From NCBI GenBank assembly GCA_017460915.1, contig JAFUAA010000002.1, positions 1 through 64,000 on the forward strand: 64,000 nt of DNA, read 5' to 3'. The notes beneath the pieces are model-generated. The model was not told the origin of the DNA. It ran no database searches and was given only the letters and a program-made list of their open reading frames with translations. Position numbers and translations under genes: made by a program. The stretch is from Bacteroidales bacterium. Lineage in GTDB: Bacteria > Bacteroidota > Bacteroidia > Bacteroidales > F082. Shown here one piece after another: positions 32,236 to 41,245 of this stretch (positions within the stretch are counted from its first letter, which is position 1; the number at the start of each line of letters is the position of its first letter).

Positions 32236-33975
32236 ATGTTAGGCAAGAAAAGTATCTATAGAAAGCCTGCGGTCATCCTCGGTTCGTTGGTGCTCCTGAT
32301 GCTGCTGAACATGGTGGTTGTCAACAACCCGATGTTCGCCACCAAGGTCGCCGACATGGGGAAGACCGAGCAAGTGAGCGACATGACCGCTGAGCAAAGC
32401 AACGCCCAGCTGGCTGAAATCGCTGCTGCTATCGTAGCACAGCAAGGGACTGAACTGCAAAACCAAATCGAAAGCCTCGACAGCCGCGTGTCGGCCCTCG
32501 AAGGCAAGAAAGCCCAAGCCAAGGTGCAAACCGCCCAAACGATGGACGAGGAGCCTACGATGAAGGCCCAGTTCCGCGAAGGCATGCGCAACTTCTGGCT
32601 GCTGACGGGTTTCCGTAACTGCAAGATTGGTAACCTCATCATGATTCTGGTGGGTATCCTCTTCATTTTTCTAGCCGTCCGCTTCGAGTTTGAGCCTATG
32701 CTGCTCATCCCGATTGGCACGGGTATCATCTGCGGCAACATCCCGTTCTTCCAAGGCACGGGAGTCACGCTGTCTGAAGCCATCGGTTTCGCGCAAAACG
32801 CCATCGCCTCAGGGGTCTATAGCTTCGATTTGGAAACCGCCAAAGCACTGCTCCTCACCATTTTTGACGGCAACAACGACAAACACATGGTGCTGAGCGA
32901 GGCCATCAAGGAAGTGGACCACCTGAAACTGACCGAATTTGGTCTGGCCGCCAACGAAATCGAGAGCGTGAAGGCCTTCATGAACGAGGTGTTCCAAAGC
33001 GGCGAACTGAACCTCCAGACGGGTTTGTACCAGAAGGGCAGTGTGCTGAATTACCTCTATTTCGGTGTGACCTCGGGTGTGTATCCGCCCTTGATTTTCT
33101 TGGGCATCGGTGCCATGACCGACTTCTCGTCGCTCATCGCCAACCCGAAACTGATGATTCTCGGTGCCGCTGCACAATTGGGCGTGTTCCTGACCTTCAT
33201 CGGTGCCTTGTATCTCGGCTTCAACCTGCGCGAGGCGGGTGCCATCGGTATCATCGGTGGTGCCGACGGTCCTACCGCCATCTTCCTGTCGTCGCGTTTG
33301 GCCAACGGCACGAACGGCACGCGCAACCTCATCGGTCCCATCGCCATTGCAGCCTATTCCTACATGGCCTTGGTGCCTGTGATTCAGCCGCCTATCATCC
33401 GCCTGCTGACCACCAAGGAGGAACGCCTCATCAAAATGCGCGCCCCGCGTATGGTGAACAAGACCGAAAAGATCATGTTCCCCGTCATCGGCCTCATCCT
33501 GACCACCTTCATCAGCCCCACGGCCCTGCCACTGTTGGGTATGCTGTTCTTCGGCAATATCATCAAGGAGTCGGGTGTCGTGAAGCGTTTGCAGAACACG
33601 GCCTCCAACCCGTTGATTGACATCGTGACCATGATTCTGGGTCTCACGGTGGGTGCCTCGACGCAGGCCTCCGTGTTCCTCACTTCAAGCTCCATCAAGA
33701 TTTTCGTCCTTGGTGCTTGCTCGTTTGCCGTGGCTACGGCTGGCGGCTTGCTGGGTGCCAAGTTGATGAACCTCTTCCTGAAGGAGAAGATCAACCCGAT
33801 GATTGGTGCCGCTGGCGTTTCGGCTGTGCCGGATAGCGCCCGCGTCGTCGAAGTGGAAGGTCAGAAGTACGACCCGTCCAACCATCTGCTCATGCACGCC
33901 ATGGCCCCGAACGTCTCTGGCGTTATCGGCTCGGCTGTCGCTGCCGGTGTGATGATGTCGTTCCTGATGATGTAA
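32236..33975 (+). CDS. mmdB: Na+-translocating decarboxylase beta subunit with unusual N-terminal extension
   Basis: The core (about residues 120-579) is a multi-helix OadB/MmdB/GcdB subunit with EAGAIGIIGGADGPTAIF (the Asp of GGADGPT, about 344, is the Na+/carboxyl site), PPIIRLLTTKEERLI and TMILGLTVGASTQASVFL. It releases CO2 from biotin while exporting Na+. Ordinary OadB proteins are about 375-430 residues; this is 579. Extra parts are an N-terminal membrane helix plus a coiled coil (about 60-95: QLAEIAAAIVAQQGTELQNQ, IESLDSRVSALEGKK) and an insertion of about 75 residues near 195-270 (FDGNNDKHMVLSEAIKEVDH). No frameshift is seen, so the additions look genuine. Confidence 0.92.
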   Translation: MLGKKSIYRKPAVILGSLVLLMLLNMVVVNNPMFATKVADMGKTEQVSDMTAEQSNAQLAEIAAAIVAQQGTELQNQIESLDSRVSALEGKKAQAKVQTAQTMDEEPTMKAQFREGMRNFWLLTGFRNCKIGNLIMILVGILFIFLAVRFEFEPMLLIPIGTGIICGNIPFFQGTGVTLSEAIGFAQNAIASGVYSFDLETAKALLLTIFDGNNDKHMVLSEAIKEVDHLKLTEFGLAANEIESVKAFMNEVFQSGELNLQTGLYQKGSVLNYLYFGVTSGVYPPLIFLGIGAMTDFSSLIANPKLMILGAAAQLGVFLTFIGALYLGFNLREAGAIGIIGGADGPTAIFLSSRLANGTNGTRNLIGPIAIAAYSYMALVPVIQPPIIRLLTTKEERLIKMRAPRMVNKTEKIMFPVIGLILTTFISPTALPLLGMLFFGNIIKESGVVKRLQNTASNPLIDIVTMILGLTVGASTQASVFLTSSSIKIFVLGACSFAVATAGGLLGAKLMNLFLKEKINPMIGAAGVSAVPDSARVVEVEGQKYDPSNHLLMHAMAPNVSGVIGSAVAAGVMMSFLMM

Positions 33976-33988
33976 GACACCTTGTTGT

Positions 33989-34021
33989 AAATGGAGCCTT
34001 CGCGACGTGGAGGCTCCATTT
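33989..34021 (+). terminator. Operon terminator
   Basis: Perfect 10-bp stem AAATGGAGCC (33989-33998) with GGCTCCATTT (34012-34021) ends the methylmalonyl-CoA operon. Confidence 0.75.
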
Positions 34022-34073
34022 CAACCAACGCAAAAACCCCATTAATCAACAACATCATTAAAACTAAATCATC

Positions 34074-34508
34074 ATGAAGAAACTTAGACTATTATTGGTT
34101 TGCGCCATTGCTGTCCTCTTCTTGGGCAGCTGCAACACCTATACCCATAGCATGAAGACCCCCGCCGCTTACGTTGAGTACCATGCTGACGACTTCCAAC
34201 TGTCAGACCAAGTGACAGGTGAAGCCACCGTCGTCCGCGTGCTCGGCATCGACTGGCAACACCTCTTTGGCACCAAAGAAATCGGCGAGACTACCAGCGT
34301 TGGCACTGTTATTCCTTACATTGGAATGACGATTCCTTCGGGTTCCAACTACGCCCTCTACAACCTGATGCAGAAGAACCCAGGCTATGATGTGGTTATC
34401 TATCCTCAAGTGGAAGCCCATCGTCACGCCCCGATACTTGGTACTGACCTCTATTCGAAGACCACCTACAAGGTGACCGCTCGCTTAGGTAAGATAAGGA
34501 ACAAGTAA
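34074..34508 (+). CDS. Small lipoprotein, 144 aa
   Basis: A lipoprotein signal peptide (LLLVCAIAVLFLGSC, lipobox LGSC) precedes a beta-rich domain: DDFQLSDQVTGEATVVRVLG, GIDWQHLFG, then a long glycine/polar stretch and YDVVIYPQVEAHRHAPILGT, DLYSKTTYKVTARLGKI. It resembles the Bacteroidota lipoproteins with a TRL-like fold, but I cannot name a function. It is anchored in the outer or inner membrane facing the periplasm. Its own unit, between two terminators. Confidence 0.75.
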   Translation: MKKLRLLLVCAIAVLFLGSCNTYTHSMKTPAAYVEYHADDFQLSDQVTGEATVVRVLGIDWQHLFGTKEIGETTSVGTVIPYIGMTIPSGSNYALYNLMQKNPGYDVVIYPQVEAHRHAPILGTDLYSKTTYKVTARLGKIRNK

Positions 34509-34544
34509 TCAACTTCTACCATACTTTAAACTAAGGGTTAAATT

Positions 34545-34580
34545 GAGGAACGACTCGTTTTGAGGCGTTCCTCTTTTTTT
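34545..34580 (+). terminator. Rho-independent terminator
   Basis: Perfect stem GAGGAACG (34545-34552) with CGTTCCTC (34566-34573) followed by seven T. Confidence 0.9.
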
Positions 34581-34615
34581 GCATTGCTTTTGGCGAAACA
34601 AGCCCGGAAATTTCG

Positions 34616-34623
34616 TACTTTTG
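34616..34623 (+). promoter_or_regulatory. -7 box of patatin-barrel gene
   Basis: TACTTTTG, 28 nt upstream of the ATG at 34652. Confidence 0.7.
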
Positions 34624-34651
34624 AAAACTTTAACCGAACCATCCTTTGATC

Positions 34652-36970
34652 ATGAAAAAATTTAATGTGTTATTGATTACCTTAGCGGTTTCTTTCACCC
34701 TTCAAGCCCAAACGTTTCAAGGTAGCTTGCAAGCACCAAGGCCCAAGGTCGGCGTGGTGCTCGGAGGCGGCGGTGCCAAAGGAGCCTCGCACATCGGTGT
34801 GCTGAAATACCTTGAGGAAATGGGCATTCCCGTCGACTACGTGGCGGGTACCAGCATGGGATCCATCATCGGCGGCCTTTATGCCATGGGCTATTCGCCC
34901 GACGAACTGGCTGTGCTGATTGCCAACATGAATTGGTCGGAATATGTCGGCAACAGCATCGATCGGTCCGTAATGTCGCCCGAGATGCGCCAACGTCATA
35001 GCACCCTTGCTCTCAACATTCCTTTTGGTTTGGAGGGATTGTCGGTTAAGGACGGGAAAAAGCCGCTTACCCGAAATTTGCCCAGTGCTTACGTCAGCAA
35101 TACGGCTTTAATCAATCTGTTCAACGACCTTTGCATCGGCTACCAAGAAGACATGAACTTCAACGATTTGCCCATTCCCTTTGCTTGCGTGGCCACCGAC
35201 ATCGCTACTGGGAATGAAGTGGTCATCCAGCAGGGAAGTGTGCCCACAGCCATGCGCGCCAGCATGGCAATCCCAGGTGTGTTTTCGCCCGTACTGATGA
35301 ACCATCAAGTCTTGGTGGATGGTGGACTCGTCAACAATTTCCCCGCTGATGTGCTTCTCGACATGGGAGCCGATATCATCATTGGCGTTGAAGTCTCCGA
35401 CAAACTCGACCTCAACACCGAAGAGATTCCCTCTTTGCTTACTGTCTTTAACTGCCTGGTTTCGAATGCGGTAAGTCCAAAAAGGGCGGAAAATAGAAAG
35501 CTATGCAATGTCTATATGGCGCCCGACATCACGGGTTATGGCACCCTGAGTTTTACGCCCGATGCCATCGACACCTTGGTGAACCGAGGCTACAAGAAAG
35601 CCAAGGAATATCACGAGCAATTGGCCCAAATCAAGCTGTATCTCGACTCAAATTCCACACAGCCCGTTGGCAAGCAACTGCGCGCCGACAAGGCGAAAAA
35701 CCTGAAAAACGAGCCTGTTTTCATCCATTCCATCACCATGAACCAATGCGACGTCGCGCAAAGCCGATGGCTCACCCGCAAAGGCGGGCTGCATTTGGAT
35801 CGCTACACGACTTTCGATGACATCGACCACGCCGTCAACATTTATCGAGGCACAGGCGCTTTCAACGACATCACATACAACATCTTGGAAGACAAGAACA
35901 ACAGCAGGAACGACAGCGTCAGGGTCTATGACCTCATCTTCAACTTCAACCCCACACCGCCTCATGTGATTGGCATCGGCTCACGCTACGATACGGAAGA
36001 AGGTGCGGCATTGCTTATCAATTTGGGTATCAATGAAAAACAGCTTTCGGGAGCCAAACTCAACTTGACGGGAAGACTGAGTTATAACCCGCGCTTCAAC
36101 CTGACGGCCACGTATGCTTTGCTTTCGGTGGCCGATTTCAATATGGAATACAACTATCGCAGCCAGCATTTCAAGGTGATGGTGCAAGACAGCCGCAAGA
36201 ACACCAACTTGCATTTCGTGCAGAGCAAGGTGAATGCCTATGTCTCGCAGTTCCATCTGCTCAACGTCAATACGGCTGTGGGCTTCTCCTATGCTTCCAC
36301 CCGCTTCGACCAAGCCTATTTCGACAGCAACACTTACGACACGATTGACATGGCTATCGTCCATTCTTCCGCCTTTGACGATAACCGCCTTTTTGGACCC
36401 TATCTTCACCTCAATTATGACAACCTCGACGATGCGTATTTTGCCCGTCGCGGCTTGAATGCGCAACTCGACAGCCACTTGTACATTGACCAAAAGAATA
36501 CCGAAGGCTTGGTGCAGGATCTCGGACTTTTCGTCGAAGGCTACCTTACGCCTCGGGACGGCAAACTGACCATCATCCCTCAATTCTATAGTCGCATGGT
36601 ATTCGGCAAAGCCCTTTATGCCAACCTTTGGAATGCCATTGGGGGCGAAGTCGCGGGGCGACATATCGACCACCAAAAGCCTTTCATCGGCGTGAGCCAC
36701 GTCAACGAGACCTGCGACCTGACCGCTATTCTCCGCTGCGATTTGCGGTACAATTTCTACGGGAAGCACTATCTTACAGCGATGTACAACTTCATGTACG
36801 GCATCGAAGGCTTTGGAGATGATGACGAGGCCTTTTTGCGAGAAAACTATTCGGGACTTGGTTTGCGCTATGCCTACGACAGCCCTATCGGTCCGATTTC
36901 ACTTACCTCGCAATGGTCGGATTGCACACATCGTTTTAGCATGTTCTTTTCGCTGGGCTACATATTTTGA
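34652..36970 (+). CDS. Patatin-like phospholipase with outer-membrane barrel (PlpD-like)
   Basis: A 772-residue type V-like protein. Signal peptide, then a patatin domain: oxyanion loop VGVVLGGGGAKGASHIGVL, nucleophile elbow AGTSMGS with Ser68, and catalytic Asp223 in VDGGLVNNFPADVLLDMGA. At about 330-430 a single POTRA-like segment (VFIHSITMNQCDVAQSRWLT) leads to a BamA/FhaC-type 16-strand barrel ending SQWSDCTHRFSMFFSLGYIF with C-terminal Phe. It is a lipid hydrolase held in or passed through the outer membrane. The ATG at 34652 was preferred to a TTG 6 nt upstream. Single gene, common in Bacteroidota. Confidence 0.92.
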   Translation: MKKFNVLLITLAVSFTLQAQTFQGSLQAPRPKVGVVLGGGGAKGASHIGVLKYLEEMGIPVDYVAGTSMGSIIGGLYAMGYSPDELAVLIANMNWSEYVGNSIDRSVMSPEMRQRHSTLALNIPFGLEGLSVKDGKKPLTRNLPSAYVSNTALINLFNDLCIGYQEDMNFNDLPIPFACVATDIATGNEVVIQQGSVPTAMRASMAIPGVFSPVLMNHQVLVDGGLVNNFPADVLLDMGADIIIGVEVSDKLDLNTEEIPSLLTVFNCLVSNAVSPKRAENRKLCNVYMAPDITGYGTLSFTPDAIDTLVNRGYKKAKEYHEQLAQIKLYLDSNSTQPVGKQLRADKAKNLKNEPVFIHSITMNQCDVAQSRWLTRKGGLHLDRYTTFDDIDHAVNIYRGTGAFNDITYNILEDKNNSRNDSVRVYDLIFNFNPTPPHVIGIGSRYDTEEGAALLINLGINEKQLSGAKLNLTGRLSYNPRFNLTATYALLSVADFNMEYNYRSQHFKVMVQDSRKNTNLHFVQSKVNAYVSQFHLLNVNTAVGFSYASTRFDQAYFDSNTYDTIDMAIVHSSAFDDNRLFGPYLHLNYDNLDDAYFARRGLNAQLDSHLYIDQKNTEGLVQDLGLFVEGYLTPRDGKLTIIPQFYSRMVFGKALYANLWNAIGGEVAGRHIDHQKPFIGVSHVNETCDLTAILRCDLRYNFYGKHYLTAMYNFMYGIEGFGDDDEAFLRENYSGLGLRYAYDSPIGPISLTSQWSDCTHRFSMFFSLGYIF

Positions 36971-36990
36971 TTAGGAGGGAGGTCGTTTGT

Positions 36991-37064
36991 CGTCATTGCG
37001 AGGAATGACAAAGCAATCCAGAGAGAGATTTGTTTTCTGGATTGCTTCGTTCCTCGCAATGACG
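36991..37064. repeat. Large palindromic dispersed repeat (CGTCATTGCGAGG family)
   Basis: Outer arms CGTCATTGCGAGGA/TCCTCGCAATGACG (36991-37004 with 37051-37064) and inner arms AAGCAATCCAGA/TCTGGATTGCTT. A partial copy (TCATTGCGAGCGAAGCG) lies at 53780-53796. Confidence 0.85.
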
Positions 37065-37080
37065 CGAAGCGTGTCAAAAG

Positions 37081-37125
37081 CTCCCAACTCCTAACTGACA
37101 ACTGCTAACTGGTAACTCCAAACTA
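37081..37125. repeat. AACTGACAACTG-type repeat
   Basis: Tandem words CTAACTGACAACTGCTAACT run up to the stop codon of the LptD-like gene. Same family as 31551-31625. Confidence 0.6.
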
Positions 37126-39981
37126 ATTATCGCGGTAATCCTTCTTTTTCTCGTACTTCAAGTCCTTCAGGGCTTGGGCCTTCACGTTGATGGTGAAGTT
37201 CCAGCTCTTGTATGAGCCGATGGGAATCCAGTTGAAGCGCATCTCCCAGCAGTGCAGGTCGCGATAGACGCTGAGGCTGGTGTAGGTGATGTTTTTGCCC
37301 ACGAAGTCCCAACCTGTCGAGAAGGTGACTTTCCACTTGGGTGTGATGCTGATGTCGCCATTGAGGCCGATGGTGTGCACATGCGTGTTGGTGGCGATGC
37401 CCATGAAGGCGGCATAGGCCAGCGAGGTGGTATAAGTCAAGTTGTAGCTGACGGACAGCGACCATGGCGTAGTCCAATCGATGTAGGCGTTGGGGTTGCC
37501 CAAAATCTCGTTTAGCTCGTCGGGGTCGAACATGCCTGACTTTCGGGCGTTTTCGTTGATTTCGTCGCGCAGTTCCTGACTGCCTTTCTGCCCTCGCACC
37601 TTCTTGAGGTCGTTTTGGTTGAAGCTGTAACTCATGCTGAATGTCCACGATGAGTTCTGCTTGCGGAACAGCCGACCGTTGTCGATGACCTCTAAACGGT
37701 TGATGCGGCGGCCCAGCGAGTCGGCTGCGTAGGGATCCCACGAGCTGCGATAACTGACCACCAATTTCTTGAAGAAGGTGTTGCGACCACTGATGGAAAC
37801 AGGCGCAAGCTGGAGCGAGTCCTTGGTGATGTCGTAACTACCCGAAATGCTGAGCGATTCCAAAATAGGCACTTTTTTCACCCCTGTGATGGTATCAGTG
37901 CTCGACGGCACCTTGATTTCCAAGTTGTTGCCGAAACTGTAAGTCAACATCCCCGATTGTGTTTGCGATGGCGTGCCGTAAAGGGCGCGGTCGAACTTGT
38001 TGTAGGTTTGCTCCACGTCATTGCCATCGACGTAGGTACCATAAACACCCCATTTCGGGTCGCCGAAGTTAGGACGGTAGGTGAAGCCGATGTTGGGCGT
38101 GATGACGTGACGGATGGCGCGGATGGGGCCTTGGGCAAAGTTGACCATACCGTAGATTTTGGTGGTCAACGAGCTGGTGGCGCTGAAGTCGACCAAATTG
38201 CGGAAACCGAAGATGGTGTCGGTTTGCAGATGGCCCGTCGAATCGGTGTCGTGGATCCATTGCTTCTCGAAGTGATTGAAATACATGTAGTCGTTGAGCG
38301 TCAGCGAATTGGTCCACGAGAAATGTTTGAGCAACTTGATGGTTGCGCTGATGGGCATGGTGTGCTTGACTCCCATCTGCATATGGTCGCGCATCATGCT
38401 GCGTGCCCAACCGCCAAAGTCATCCTTGATGCCGTTGAAGAGCACAGTGTCCACGTCGTTGACGTAGGCCTTTCCGTTCATCGTGTAGCCCATGCTCATG
38501 CTTTGGTACCAGCGTTTCTTGCCCACCTTGTCGACGTTTTTCAGGGGATAGAACGTGTTGACCGTCAGAGTGACTTCGGGCAACGAGGCCGTGACTTGTC
38601 GCGTCAGCGTGTTTTGGCTGTGGCTGGCATTGAGGGTGAGATAGACTTTGCTGGCGAAGTTGGTTTGGTACGATATGCTCGATTGGAAGGTGTTGCTCAG
38701 CTGGTCGGTGGTGGTTTGGGCGTTGTATTTGTTGAAGTTGGAGCTGACGATGTTGACGTTGGCCGAGAAGTTGCGCCTTGGATGAGCCTTGGGGTCTTGT
38801 CTATGCGTCCATTGGATCTTGAAATCGTTGCTTTCTTGGTAGTCGGCAGCGCCTTTGGTGCCAATCTTGTTGACGGCGAAGCCCAACGCCATCGATCCGT
38901 TGTGACGGTAACGACGGTTGTAGCGGAACGTCGGCTTGATGCCCCACGAGCCTCGCGTGTAGATGTCGCCCAGCACTTGCAGGTCGTAGTTGTCGTTGAT
39001 GGCCCAGTAATAACCGCCGTTTTCGAGGTAGAAGCCTCGGTTGGCCGACTCGCCGTAGGTGGGGATGATGAGGCCTGACTTCTTGCCTTTGGTGTTGGGA
39101 ATCATGGCGAAAGGTAAGGCCAACGGCAAGGGGATGTCGGAGATGGTCATGTAGATGGGGCCGGTGACGATTTTGTCGTCAGGGATGACTTTGGCTTTGG
39201 TGAACTTGAACTGATAGTGCGGATGTTCCTTCAGGTCGCAAGTGGTGTAGCCGCCCGAGCGGATGTTGATGGTGTTGTCGTCCATGCGCTTGATGCGCTC
39301 GCCGTGCAGGTAGCCGCCTTGTTCCTCGGTCCACACCTTGGTGATGATGCCTTTCTTCGTCTTGAAATTATACAGCATCTCGTTCGCCTCGAAGGTCGAC
39401 TCACCTTGGGTGAAGACGGGCCGTCCCTGCCATTTGCCCAAGGAATCCAAAATGCCATAGGCCCTGCAAGTGCTGGTTTCGAGGTCGAATTCCAGACAGC
39501 TGGCTTTCAGTGTGATGTCATCATATTTTGCTTCGGCATCGCCGTAATAGAAAATCTTCTTTTGGTTCATGTCGCGATACACCGAATCGGTGGCCGAACA
39601 AATCACCTGCACCTCGATGGCCGAACCCGAACGAGGGGGCTTGATGCGCTCGCGACGGGTGTGTCTCAGGGTGTCGTAACGCAAGGAATCGTGGATGATG
39701 GAATCTTGAACGATTGTGTCTAGAGATATTGAATCCTGTTGGGGAGACGCGATGAATTGCGTCTCAACAAGGGTGTCTGAGGCCACCGTTATCGTGTCGA
39801 CCAGACGTTCGGGCAAGGCCACCGTATCCGCACTCAGGCTGTCGTTCAAAGCTTCAAAGCTGTGGTTATCTTTCTCAATATTAGATATTTGCTTGCATCC
39901 GTAAAACATCACAACCATTGCGGCAAGCAAAGAAAAGGCCAACCTCTGGAAATATTTTTTATATGTCGTGCGTATTGTCAA
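37123..39981 (-). CDS. lptD: LptD-like outer-membrane LPS assembly protein
   Basis: About 952 residues. An OstA-type periplasmic jelly-roll (IFYYGDAEAKYDDITLKASC, LEFDLETSTCRAYGILDSLG, FTQGESTFEANEMLYNFKTK) is followed by a long beta-barrel (YDLQVLGDIYTRGSWGIKPT and many amphipathic strands). LptD inserts LPS into the outer leaflet. No ATG gives a proper signal peptide. The best start is TTG at 39981, which begins TIRTTYKKYFQRLAFSLLAA, a basic region plus hydrophobic core ending in a lipobox-like FYGC, and it lies 39 nt behind a -7 box. In the Asp/Ser/Thr-rich linker a palindrome (39744-39765) is translated as ETQFIASP. Transcribed divergently from the amidase gene. Confidence 0.87.
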   Translation of the reverse strand: MTIRTTYKKYFQRLAFSLLAAMVVMFYGCKQISNIEKDNHSFEALNDSLSADTVALPERLVDTITVASDTLVETQFIASPQQDSISLDTIVQDSIIHDSLRYDTLRHTRRERIKPPRSGSAIEVQVICSATDSVYRDMNQKKIFYYGDAEAKYDDITLKASCLEFDLETSTCRAYGILDSLGKWQGRPVFTQGESTFEANEMLYNFKTKKGIITKVWTEEQGGYLHGERIKRMDDNTINIRSGGYTTCDLKEHPHYQFKFTKAKVIPDDKIVTGPIYMTISDIPLPLALPFAMIPNTKGKKSGLIIPTYGESANRGFYLENGGYYWAINDNYDLQVLGDIYTRGSWGIKPTFRYNRRYRHNGSMALGFAVNKIGTKGAADYQESNDFKIQWTHRQDPKAHPRRNFSANVNIVSSNFNKYNAQTTTDQLSNTFQSSISYQTNFASKVYLTLNASHSQNTLTRQVTASLPEVTLTVNTFYPLKNVDKVGKKRWYQSMSMGYTMNGKAYVNDVDTVLFNGIKDDFGGWARSMMRDHMQMGVKHTMPISATIKLLKHFSWTNSLTLNDYMYFNHFEKQWIHDTDSTGHLQTDTIFGFRNLVDFSATSSLTTKIYGMVNFAQGPIRAIRHVITPNIGFTYRPNFGDPKWGVYGTYVDGNDVEQTYNKFDRALYGTPSQTQSGMLTYSFGNNLEIKVPSSTDTITGVKKVPILESLSISGSYDITKDSLQLAPVSISGRNTFFKKLVVSYRSSWDPYAADSLGRRINRLEVIDNGRLFRKQNSSWTFSMSYSFNQNDLKKVRGQKGSQELRDEINENARKSGMFDPDELNEILGNPNAYIDWTTPWSLSVSYNLTYTTSLAYAAFMGIATNTHVHTIGLNGDISITPKWKVTFSTGWDFVGKNITYTSLSVYRDLHCWEMRFNWIPIGSYKSWNFTINVKAQALKDLKYEKKKDYRDN
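39744..39765. repeat. Palindrome inside lptD-like gene
   Basis: GAGACGCGAT-ga-ATTGCGTCTC with one mismatched pair, in frame. The same family occurs perfectly at 63048-63079 and partially at 63092-63114. Confidence 0.75.
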
Positions 39982-39993
39982 TGCGAAAACAAT

Positions 39994-40001
39994 TATTTTT
40001 G
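39994..40001 (+). promoter_or_regulatory. -7 box of amidase gene
   Basis: TATTTTTG, 59 nt upstream of the ATG at 40061. It faces the lptD promoter 18 bp away, so the two transcripts would overlap at their 5' ends. Confidence 0.6.
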
Positions 40002-40019
40002 TACGCTTGAATTTCGCTG

Positions 40020-40027
40020 CAAAGATA
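40020..40027 (-). promoter_or_regulatory. -7 box of lptD-like gene
   Basis: Minus-strand TATCTTTG, 38 nt upstream of the TTG start at 39981. Confidence 0.65.
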
Positions 40028-40060
40028 GTTTTTCTTCGCGCATAAATAATCGAACTCAAT

Positions 40061-41164
40061 ATGATACAACGAAAGATTTCGCGATTTGGTGTCTTATTCC
40101 TGATATTTCTGATGCCTTTGTGCGCTTGGGCGCAGAAAGGCGAAAAGATCCAGACCATCGTCATCGATGCGGGTCACGGCGGCAAGGACACGGGCGCTTT
40201 GGGCAAGATTACCACCGAGAAAGCGGTCAATTTGGCCGTGGCCAAGAAGTTCGGCAACTACATCAAGGAGAACCTGCCCGACGTGAAGGTGATCTACACG
40301 CGCAGCACCGACAAGTTCGTTGAACTGAGCGAGCGCGCCGCCATCGCCAACCGCAACAACGCCGACGTGTTTATCTCCATCCACTGCAACTCCACCGAGG
40401 GCACCACGACGGCCAACGGCGCCGAGACCTATGTGATGGGTGAGTCGAAAAACGAGAAGAACCTTGCTGTAGCAAAGAAGGAGAACGCCTCTATCTTGCT
40501 GGAAGACAACACCGATGCCTACAACAACTTCGACCCCAACAGCACCGAAGCTTATATCCTGTTTTCGCTTTCGCAGAGCCTCTACCAGAGCCAGAGCCTC
40601 GATTTGGCGGGCAAGATGCAGAAGCGGTTTGCCGCCAAGGGTCGCCACGACCGTGGTGTACAACAGGCTGGTTTCCTGGTGCTTTGGAAGACTTCGATGC
40701 CTAGCATTTTGGTTGAGTTGGGCTTCATCAATAACATAAAGGAAGAGCAATTCCTCAACTCCGAAAAGGGACAGACCCAGATGGCTTTGGCGCTTTATCG
40801 GGCCTTCGAGGACTACAAACGCGAGTTTGAGGCCGAGAACCATTCAGGAGGAAGCAAACCCGTGGCCAGCGAAAAACCTAGCACGCCGAGCGGCAGTGGC
40901 GATACCTATTTCGCCGTTCAGTTTGCCAGCCGCGACAAGAAAGTCAGCTCCACCGACAAGGCCTTTAGCGGCGTGAAAGAAGTGGATGTTTATGAATACA
41001 ACGGTGCTTTCCGCTATATCTCTGGGCATTTCACCTCGAAAGAAGCGGCCATGAAACGGCAAACCGAAGTGCGCAATTTGGGCTATAAGGACGCCTTCGT
41101 TGTGGCTTTCATCAACGGCGAACGCGGCACCATCAAGCAGGCCGAAGAGGCGCTGAAGAAATGA
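40061..41164 (+). CDS. N-acetylmuramoyl-L-alanine amidase with SPOR domain
   Basis: A 367-residue zinc amidase (Amidase_3). Signal peptide 1-25, then IVIDAGHGGKDTGALG (first Zn His), the Glu ligand region near TTEKAVNLAVAKKFG, VFISIHCNSTEG (second Zn His) and SILVELGFINNIKEEQFL with the catalytic Glu. A Ser/Pro linker (SGGSKPVASEKPSTPSGSGD) leads to a SPOR domain (about 295-367) that binds denuded glycan at the division septum. It cleaves peptidoglycan during daughter-cell separation. Single gene, divergent from lptD. Confidence 0.94.
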   Translation: MIQRKISRFGVLFLIFLMPLCAWAQKGEKIQTIVIDAGHGGKDTGALGKITTEKAVNLAVAKKFGNYIKENLPDVKVIYTRSTDKFVELSERAAIANRNNADVFISIHCNSTEGTTTANGAETYVMGESKNEKNLAVAKKENASILLEDNTDAYNNFDPNSTEAYILFSLSQSLYQSQSLDLAGKMQKRFAAKGRHDRGVQQAGFLVLWKTSMPSILVELGFINNIKEEQFLNSEKGQTQMALALYRAFEDYKREFEAENHSGGSKPVASEKPSTPSGSGDTYFAVQFASRDKKVSSTDKAFSGVKEVDVYEYNGAFRYISGHFTSKEAAMKRQTEVRNLGYKDAFVVAFINGERGTIKQAEEALKK

Positions 41165-41245
41165 CAAAAAAGGGGTCTCCGTTTGGCAGCCCCACAAGCA
41201 ACCTTTTGTGTACCAGCTTGTTTTTCTCGTTTGAGAGCCAAAGGA

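Noticed and set aside
37123..40164. LptD starting at the far upstream ATG (40164)
   Set aside because: That start lies inside the divergent amidase gene and gives no signal peptide; the TTG at 39981 follows a promoter and begins one.
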